A stretch of DNA of 64,000 nt from contig NZ_JNWO01000012.1 in the NCBI RefSeq assembly GCF_000716435.1, positions 203,330-267,329 of the forward strand, in the 5' to 3' direction. Below the pieces are notes generated by a model, which was not told the origin of the DNA, did not search any database, and saw only the letters and a list, made by a program, of their open reading frames with translations. This document shows, piece by piece, positions 58,862 through 64,000 of the stretch; positions within the stretch are counted from its first letter, which is position 1; each line of letters starts with the position of its first letter. The DNA is from Streptomyces xylophagus. Its GTDB lineage: Bacteria; Actinomycetota; Actinomycetes; Streptomycetales; Streptomycetaceae. Position numbers and translations under genes: made by a program.

Positions 58862-59289
58862 GCAGGGAGATTCATCGCCTGTGGCTTGCCGCGCAGTTGG
58901 ACGAGGCCCCGGAGGAGCGAGAAGGCCCGTCTGCCCGAGCGAAGACCTATAACTGGAAGCCTCGGCACACGGTGACGGAGTACGCATCGTGGCCGGGTAA
59001 GGAGATGTTCGACATCAGCCGACTGAAGGGACAGGTCGTCGTCAGGCTCAACCAGAGTCATCCTCTTCATCGGAAGTTGAGCGATCTTGCCGACGCGCTC
59101 GATGAGGCTTCGACTCTGAGCGAGGCTCGTGAAGCTGCGGGCGAGTTGCGTGTGGTTCTGGACTTGCTGATCCTCGCCTACGCACGGGCAACCGCCGTGT
59201 TCAGTGGTCCCGAGAACTTTGTAGAGGTTGGCGCGTTTTGGGGGGCATTCATGGCCAAGTTCATCAAGGACCGGAACGAACTAGACTGA
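58831..59289 (+). CDS. Continuation of the HTH protein in another frame (152 aa)
   Basis: This frame starts at an ATG at 58831 inside the previous gene and begins MVDRPDPEEVGREIHRLWLAA, the segment expected to follow the HTH in its family. The rest is helical and charged. It is either an independent overlapping gene or the second half of a frameshifted gene. An acidic helical region near residue 85 (DLADALDEASTLSEAREAAGELR) could be dimerising. The function is unknown. Confidence 0.5.
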   Translation: MVDRPDPEEVGREIHRLWLAAQLDEAPEEREGPSARAKTYNWKPRHTVTEYASWPGKEMFDISRLKGQVVVRLNQSHPLHRKLSDLADALDEASTLSEAREAAGELRVVLDLLILAYARATAVFSGPENFVEVGAFWGAFMAKFIKDRNELD

Positions 59290-59316
59290 TCAACGGCGCG
59301 GGGGCGCTGGAGACCT

Positions 59317-60018
59317 GTGGATGGTTCACGCATGACGCGCCCCTCACTCCCCAACCCGCTCGAACCGGTCGGGCACCGCCGTGACGGGCGGCCGATCTAT
59401 CCGATCCTCGGGGCCTCGCCCGACGACGACTCCAACAAGCCCGGTGACGAGGACGGCGCCCCGAACGGCGCCGTCACGCAGGAAGACCTATCGCGACTGC
59501 TGGCCCGAGAGAAAACCCAAGGCGGCCGGGCCGCTGTGAGAAAGCTGCTCGGCGACCTCGGGTTCGACAGCTCCGAGGCGCTGACCGAGTTCATCACCAC
59601 GAAGCGCGACGCCGAGCAGGCCGAGCTGACCGAGGCCGAGCGCCGTGAGCAGGCTGCCGAGGAGAAACTGAGGGCAGCCGAGACGCGCGAGGCGCAGGCC
59701 CTGGCCAGGGAGCGCGCCGCCATCAGGCGCGCTGCTCTCGGAGGACTCGGCGCGACGGGGGACGACCTTGATGACGCGGTGCTCCTGATCGACCGTGCCC
59801 TGGACGACCAGCCCGACGCCGATGAGGTGGCTGTCGCCGCTGCCGCTCAGCAACTCAAGGAACGACGCCCCGAGTTGTTCGGCGTAACCCGGGAGACCGT
59901 GCCGCCCGCCCCTGGCGGATCCCCGGCTGGCGGCCCCCCGACGCGCGGAGGCATTCCACCTCGGCGCGGAGCGGCGGGTCTCGAAATGGCCCGTCGGCGA
60001 GGGCTCATCAGCGACTGA
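59317..60018 (+). CDS. Scaffold-like phage head protein (233 aa)
   Basis: This acidic protein starts at a GTG with GGAG 4 bases upstream; an ATG at 59332 is the alternative. Its centre is a long charged coiled-coil (residues about 95-140, RDAEQAELTEAERREQAAEEKLRAAETREAQALA) and the C-terminus is Pro/Gly-rich. Length, charge and position between portal and capsid fit a scaffolding protein. No protease domain is seen. Confidence 0.7.
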   Translation: MDGSRMTRPSLPNPLEPVGHRRDGRPIYPILGASPDDDSNKPGDEDGAPNGAVTQEDLSRLLAREKTQGGRAAVRKLLGDLGFDSSEALTEFITTKRDAEQAELTEAERREQAAEEKLRAAETREAQALARERAAIRRAALGGLGATGDDLDDAVLLIDRALDDQPDADEVAVAAAAQQLKERRPELFGVTRETVPPAPGGSPAGGPPTRGGIPPRRGAAGLEMARRRGLISD

Positions 60019-60204
60019 CCACGTCGGCGATACATGGCCCTGGGACCACGCCCCTCCAATCGTGGACGCCCTTCCGGAACCTGGTTGGGCTGATGAGGGA
60101 CCACGCCCTGGCGCGGCTCGGCCGCTGTCGTTTCGTGGACGCCGCCCCGTGCCGCTCGCGCCGGGTGCGGGAGGAATCCGATCCGCACCCACGAGGGAGA
60201 CATC

Positions 60205-60618
60205 GTGAGCGACTACCAGGTCCTCACCACTGCCACGACGGTCACCGACGACCGGACATGGCTCGCTTCGCTGGACGGCGTCCACGAAGCCCAGACGGTC
60301 ACCGTCGACACCAGCAAGCTGGCGGCAGGTACGCACTACACGGCGGGCACGCAGAACCAGCCCCGCCACATCATCAAGTCCGGCATCCCACTGGGGAAGA
60401 TCAGCGCGTCCGGCCTGTACGCGCCCTACAACGCCGCGGCCAGTGACGGCACTCAGGTCCTCGCCGGATTCCTCGTTGCCGAGACCGCGTTCACTCCTGG
60501 CTCGACGAAGACCGCGGGCGCACTGCTGTGGCGCGGCGAGGTGCAGGCGTCGAAGCTGCCCGTCGCCTTCGCGCCCCCGGCCGCCGCGAACACGACCGCG
60601 TTCATCCACTACCGGTAA
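60205..60618 (+). CDS. Head decoration protein (lambda gpD-like)
   Basis: This 137-residue protein starts at a GTG after GAGGGAGA. It has the bacteriophage lambda head decoration (gpD/PF02924-type) pattern with an HYTAGTQNQPRHIIKSGIPLGKI core and an AGFLVAETAFTPGSTKTAGALLW C-terminal part. It trimerises on the capsid surface to stabilise the head. The capsid gene follows 14 bases later. Confidence 0.85.
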   Translation: MSDYQVLTTATTVTDDRTWLASLDGVHEAQTVTVDTSKLAAGTHYTAGTQNQPRHIIKSGIPLGKISASGLYAPYNAAASDGTQVLAGFLVAETAFTPGSTKTAGALLWRGEVQASKLPVAFAPPAAANTTAFIHYR

Positions 60619-60632
60619 GGAGGCAGACCCCC

Positions 60633-61676
60633 ATGGCACTTGAGAAGCTTCTTGAGGCGATCGTCCCCGAGGACATCCAGGCGTTCATCCGAGCGATCAC
60701 CACGCCGGAGGACTACCTCCTCACCCGCGAGGTGTTCGCCGAACGCAACATCGACAACGTCAAGTTCCGTACCAAGAGCAGCAAGCGGCGCGTGAACGCG
60801 GCGAAGTTCCGCGCGTGGGAAGCCGCCCCGACCCTCGCCAGGCGGCGTGCCGAGCAGGTCATCAACGAAGGCATGCTGCCCTGGGTCGGCCAGGAACTGC
60901 CCTTCTCCGAACTCCAGATCATCCTGGCCGCCGTCGACCGCGGTCAGGACACCACCGAGTTCCTCGACCTGCTCTACGACGACCTCGAACAGCACGTGGA
61001 GGCCACGAAGGCCGCCATGGAGATCGCCGCCGGACAGATGCTGTCCACCGGTGTGGTGTCCCTGCCCGGAGTCGCCCTCGATGTCGACTGGAAGGTGCCG
61101 GCCGCCAACCGTCCGACGGTCGCGGTGCCGTGGTCCCAGTCGGATGCGGCCACCCCGGTCACCGACGAACTGGCGTGGATCCAGTACCTCAAGAGCATCG
61201 GCGCACCACGCCCCGAGATGGTCATCAGCTCGGAGAAGGCGCTGTCACTGCTTGGGGCCACGGCGGAGTACCGGGCCGCGTTCCACAACTCGCCCTCCAC
61301 CGAACAGATCCCGACCGGGATGCTGGCGCCGGAGGAGGTCAACCGGGTCCGCGCCAAGTACAACCTGCCGCCCGTCACCACTTACGACGTCCAGGCGTAC
61401 GACAGCAGCGACACCCTGGTGCGCACGACCCCGGAGACGCTGTGGGCGATGATCCCGCCGCGCCGCGAACAGTGGGGCGAGACCCAGTACGGTCTGACCG
61501 CCGAGGCGATCGAGCTGCGAGGCAAGGGAGTCATCACCGCCGAGGAGGCCCCCGGCATCGTGATCACCACCCACGTGCAGACGCGCACCCCCGTCCAGCT
61601 GTCCACGATCTCCGCCGCTGCTGCGATGCCCGTGCTGTACGTGCCGGACATCCACATCGCCGCGACGGTCTTCTAA
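60633..61676 (+). CDS. Major capsid protein (lambda gpE-like)
   Basis: This 347-residue protein starts at the ATG at 60633 after AAGGAGG. The sequence has the Phage_cap_E pattern (EDYLLTREVFAERNIDNVKFRT; DWKVPAANRPTVAVPWSQSDAATPV; SSEKALSLLGATAEYRAAF). With the gpD-like gene upstream it indicates a lambda-type head made of gpE hexamers stabilised by gpD. The C-terminus ends VPDIHIAATVF. It is the most abundant expected protein of the virion. Confidence 0.88.
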   Translation: MALEKLLEAIVPEDIQAFIRAITTPEDYLLTREVFAERNIDNVKFRTKSSKRRVNAAKFRAWEAAPTLARRRAEQVINEGMLPWVGQELPFSELQIILAAVDRGQDTTEFLDLLYDDLEQHVEATKAAMEIAAGQMLSTGVVSLPGVALDVDWKVPAANRPTVAVPWSQSDAATPVTDELAWIQYLKSIGAPRPEMVISSEKALSLLGATAEYRAAFHNSPSTEQIPTGMLAPEEVNRVRAKYNLPPVTTYDVQAYDSSDTLVRTTPETLWAMIPPRREQWGETQYGLTAEAIELRGKGVITAEEAPGIVITTHVQTRTPVQLSTISAAAAMPVLYVPDIHIAATVF

Positions 61677-61688
61677 CGGGAGCTGGTC

Positions 61689-62039
<351 letters not shown>

Positions 62040-62056
62040 GTAGTGGCACATCACCA

Positions 62057-62091
62057 GTGAGGCTCGGCACCGTCACGGTGCCGAGCCTCAC
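62057..62091 (+). terminator. 16-bp perfect hairpin inside the head operon
   Basis: The arms at 62057-62072 (GTGAGGCTCGGCACCG) and 62076-62091 are perfect complements with a 3-base TCA loop. It lies between the PE-repeat gene and the next gene, whose start at 62113 has CAGGAG. No T-run follows. It may attenuate the operon after the capsid genes or be a processing site. Confidence 0.6.
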
Positions 62092-62112
62092 CTCGTACGA
62101 CAGGAGCATCTG

Positions 62113-62436
62113 ATGGACATCGCTGTACGAGCCTGGCTGCTGGCCCAGCTCGGCCCCACCACGGACACCGTCGACCTGGACGCACGCTATGCGCGGCTGA
62201 TCTCCGCTCGCGCTGTCGCGAACGAGGTCCTGGCCGAGCGGCGCGCGAAGCTGCTCGCTGACCCGCTCCGCATGACAGTGGACGGCGTGGTCACCATCGA
62301 CCAGAGCAACAACCTCGCGGGGCTCGAACGTCAGATCGCCGCGCTCGTGGACCTGGTCGCACCGGACGACCTGGCCGACGGAGAAAGCACTAACCTTGTA
62401 ACCGCGCCACTGCTGCGCGCTCGCCGGGGACGGTAG
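62113..62436 (+). CDS. Head-module hypothetical protein (107 aa)
   Basis: This small helical protein starts at an ATG after CAGGAG. Visible features are ARYARLISARAVANEVLAERRAKLLADPLR and a GLERQIAALVDLVAPDDLADGES segment with an acidic centre. Size and position after the capsid fit a head-tail connector or head-closure protein, but no motif proves it. The next gene starts 6 bases after its stop. Confidence 0.6.
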   Translation: MDIAVRAWLLAQLGPTTDTVDLDARYARLISARAVANEVLAERRAKLLADPLRMTVDGVVTIDQSNNLAGLERQIAALVDLVAPDDLADGESTNLVTAPLLRARRGR

Positions 62437-62442
62437 TCCGGC

Positions 62443-63258
62443 ATGCCGTACGAGTGGCCACCGCTGGTGCCCGGAGACCCGGACGAGATCGCGCGTCGCG
62501 TCGCGGCCGTACTCGAAGATGCCTGGCAGCGACTCGCCGCCCAACAGCGCGCCGCCCTCACTCAGTTCGCCAACAACCCGCGGACGCCGCACACCGTGGC
62601 GGCGTTGGAGGAGTTCAAGCAGGCGATCCGCGCCTTTCGCCAACGCGTCGACCAGGAGGCCCAACAGTTCGTCCAACGGCAGCTACCGCACCTGTACGCC
62701 GCCGGCGCTCAAACCGCTGCCGAAGCCCTCAACGTGACCTTCACCTGGACCACCTTCCACCGCGACGCCCTACAGTCCCTCGCGGCCGACTCCTACGCCG
62801 ACTTCCTGCGCCGTTCCCAGGAGGCCGAGCGAATGGCGAACCAGTTCTATCGGGCGGCACGAGAGGCAGCCCGCCGCGAGATTCCACAACTTGCTGCGGG
62901 CAACATGACGGCGAAGCAGGCCGCGAAGAATCTGGCGGACAGACTCGCCGCCGAGCACAAGCTGACTCACGTCGTCTACCGCAACGGCGTTCGCGTCCCT
63001 GTCCGCGCCTGGGCCGAGGCCGCCACCCTCGCCAAGTCGGCCGTCGCATACAACGCCGGCACCCTCAACCGCACCCGCCAGGCAGGCGTCACGATGGTCG
63101 AGGTCTTCGACGGCCTGGACTGCGGCTGGACCACCCATCAGGACACCGACAAGGCCAACCGCACAGTGCGAACCGTCGAGGACGCCGCAGAGTGGCCGAT
63201 TTCTCATCCGCGCTGTCGCCGGGGGTTCGGTCCACGGCCGGATCTGACGTCGGTCTGA
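62443..63258 (+). CDS. Phage minor capsid protein (minor capsid 2/MuF-like)
   Basis: This 271-residue protein starts at an ATG. The N-terminal half is helical. The C-terminal half has SAVAYNAGTLNRTRQAGVTMVEVFDGLDCGWTTHQDTDKANRTV and ends with EWPISHPRCRRGFGP, a conserved DCGW ... HPRCRR pattern of phage minor capsid proteins. These lie near the portal and may travel with the DNA. Its size is typical. Confidence 0.78.
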   Translation: MPYEWPPLVPGDPDEIARRVAAVLEDAWQRLAAQQRAALTQFANNPRTPHTVAALEEFKQAIRAFRQRVDQEAQQFVQRQLPHLYAAGAQTAAEALNVTFTWTTFHRDALQSLAADSYADFLRRSQEAERMANQFYRAAREAARREIPQLAAGNMTAKQAAKNLADRLAAEHKLTHVVYRNGVRVPVRAWAEAATLAKSAVAYNAGTLNRTRQAGVTMVEVFDGLDCGWTTHQDTDKANRTVRTVEDAAEWPISHPRCRRGFGPRPDLTSV

Positions 63259-63487
63259 CGTGTCCGGAAGCGACGGCCGCCGGTATTGCGCATGGTCCCA
63301 TTTGCAGGCCGTCACGTCCCGCCCGGAACACAGCCGGCTCATCCCGGTGTTGGGAGATTTCGCGTTGCACGCCACGGGCACCGCGCCGTGCGACGGGCGT
63401 GCGCCGGTGCACGGCACCCTGCACGGTAGGGCGGCAGTCGGGTAGGGCAGCATCTGCTCAGCCATCGCCCGACTGTGAGGGGTCGTC

Positions 63488-64000
63488 ATGCCTTCCACCC
63501 GCCGTGCCGCTTCGTCCGTCCTGCTCACCTGCCTGATGCTCGCTGGCTGTTCCCCCACGTCACTGGGCGGCTCCACGTCGTCTGGGAGCCCGACTGCTAC
63601 GTCGGCTGCGTCGGGTGCTGCCGGGGCCGGGCGGGAGATCGCGGTGGGGGCGGGTCCGCAGAAGACGTACACGGTCCAACAGCAGCCGGCCGCGGGCAGT
63701 TGCCACTACCAGTATCTGAAAGGTGAGCCGCTGGAGGATCCGACGTGCACGCCGGGCGCAATCTCCCCGGCGGTCACCCAGTCGAATCTGAAGTCGACGA
63801 TCTGCCGCAAGGGTGGCTACACCTCCGGCATCCGGCCCTCCACGTCGGTCACCGGCAAGGAGAAGGAGCTGAACGCCGCCTCCTACGGCTTCACCGGCCG
63901 CATGGGTGATGCCGAGTACGACCACCTCATCAGCCTGCAGCTGGGGGGTGACCCGAACGACTACCGCAACCTGTGGGTGGAGCCCGCCGACCCCGGCCAC
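63488..64000 (+). CDS. Lipoprotein with a C-terminal HNH-like motif (partial, runs off the window)
   Basis: This gene starts at an ATG at 63488 and is open to the window end, so the C-terminus is missing. Residues 1-21 form a lipoprotein signal with the lipobox LAGC (Cys21). A low-complexity Ser/Thr/Ala region follows (about 22-55). The visible domain has Cys at 73, 87 and 104-ish and ends with YDHLISLQLGGDPNDYRNLWVEP, like the metal-binding loop of HNH-type endonucleases in secreted Streptomyces proteins. In a phage head module this is unusual; it may act in superinfection exclusion or be cargo. Confidence 0.65.
   Translation, partial: MPSTRRAASSVLLTCLMLAGCSPTSLGGSTSSGSPTATSAASGAAGAGREIAVGAGPQKTYTVQQQPAAGSCHYQYLKGEPLEDPTCTPGAISPAVTQSNLKSTICRKGGYTSGIRPSTSVTGKEKELNAASYGFTGRMGDAEYDHLISLQLGGDPNDYRNLWVEPADPGH

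Noticed and set aside
63260..63445. 61-residue frame between the minor capsid and lipoprotein genes
   Set aside because: It overlaps the upstream stop but lacks a ribosome-binding site and has no gene-like composition.

Overview
The window is high-GC actinobacterial DNA with strong G/C bias at third codon positions, frequent GTG starts and many Streptomyces-type families (sensor-domain histidine kinase, class F sortase, HrdA-like sigma factor, KorSA-like GntR). Positions 1 to about 40,100 look like conserved Streptomyces chromosome. From a tRNA gene at 40,054 to the right edge lies an integrated temperate phage whose right end is outside the window.

Chromosomal part: two SDR oxidoreductases, a TetR regulator and a luciferase-like monooxygenase (0.2-3.8 kb); the assimilatory nitrite reductase pair nirB-nirD with a four-half-site GlnR-type box (4-7 kb); a sensor/histidine kinase/response regulator set (7.2-9.8 kb); a class F sortase with a likely surface substrate (10.3-11.6 kb); an FMN reductase behind a SoxR box (11.8-12.4 kb); a group of unrecognised proteins next to a hemopexin-glucosaminidase fusion (12.5-17.4 kb); a TetR/MFS efflux pair with an operator array (17.4-19.8 kb); acyl-CoA dehydrogenase-like and AraC genes, an acyltransferase, an M4 protease, a GGCT-like enzyme and a SanA-like protein (19.8-26.4 kb); a sirohydrochlorin chelatase, which can serve nitrite reductase siroheme; then housekeeping genes dgt, a ferredoxin reductase, dnaG and a principal-type sigma factor (27.6-33.7 kb); a heterodimeric ABC exporter, a FGGY sugar kinase and a YtxH protein (33.9-39.5 kb); and three tRNA genes, two Asn and one CAT-anticodon.

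Prophage part: the tyrosine integrase faces the tRNA 3' end, as expected for tRNA-targeted integration. A small HTH/excisionase-like gene, a serine-recombinase-like protein with no catalytic domain, a multi-pass membrane protein and an XRE repressor follow. A control region with an inverted repeat overlapping a TTGACA promoter separates the repressor from rightward genes: a ParB-like protein, a cluster of very small overlapping genes, a second ParB-like protein and a ParB-methyltransferase fusion. No recognisable replication module lies between integrase and terminase. A GntR regulator is followed by the packaging and head module: terminase small and large subunits, portal, scaffold-like protein, gpD-like decoration protein, gpE-like major capsid, connector-position proteins and a minor capsid protein. 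Cargo genes interrupt this module. The most striking is a TPR-cold-shock-ACT chimera between terminase and portal; a lipoprotein with an HNH-like motif runs off the right edge.

Best candidates for undescribed biology are the TPR-CSD-ACT protein, the ParB/ParB-methyltransferase pair, the catalytically headless serine recombinase, and the paralogous unknown proteins beside the hemopexin-glucosaminidase. These are inferences from reading the sequence; no searches were run.
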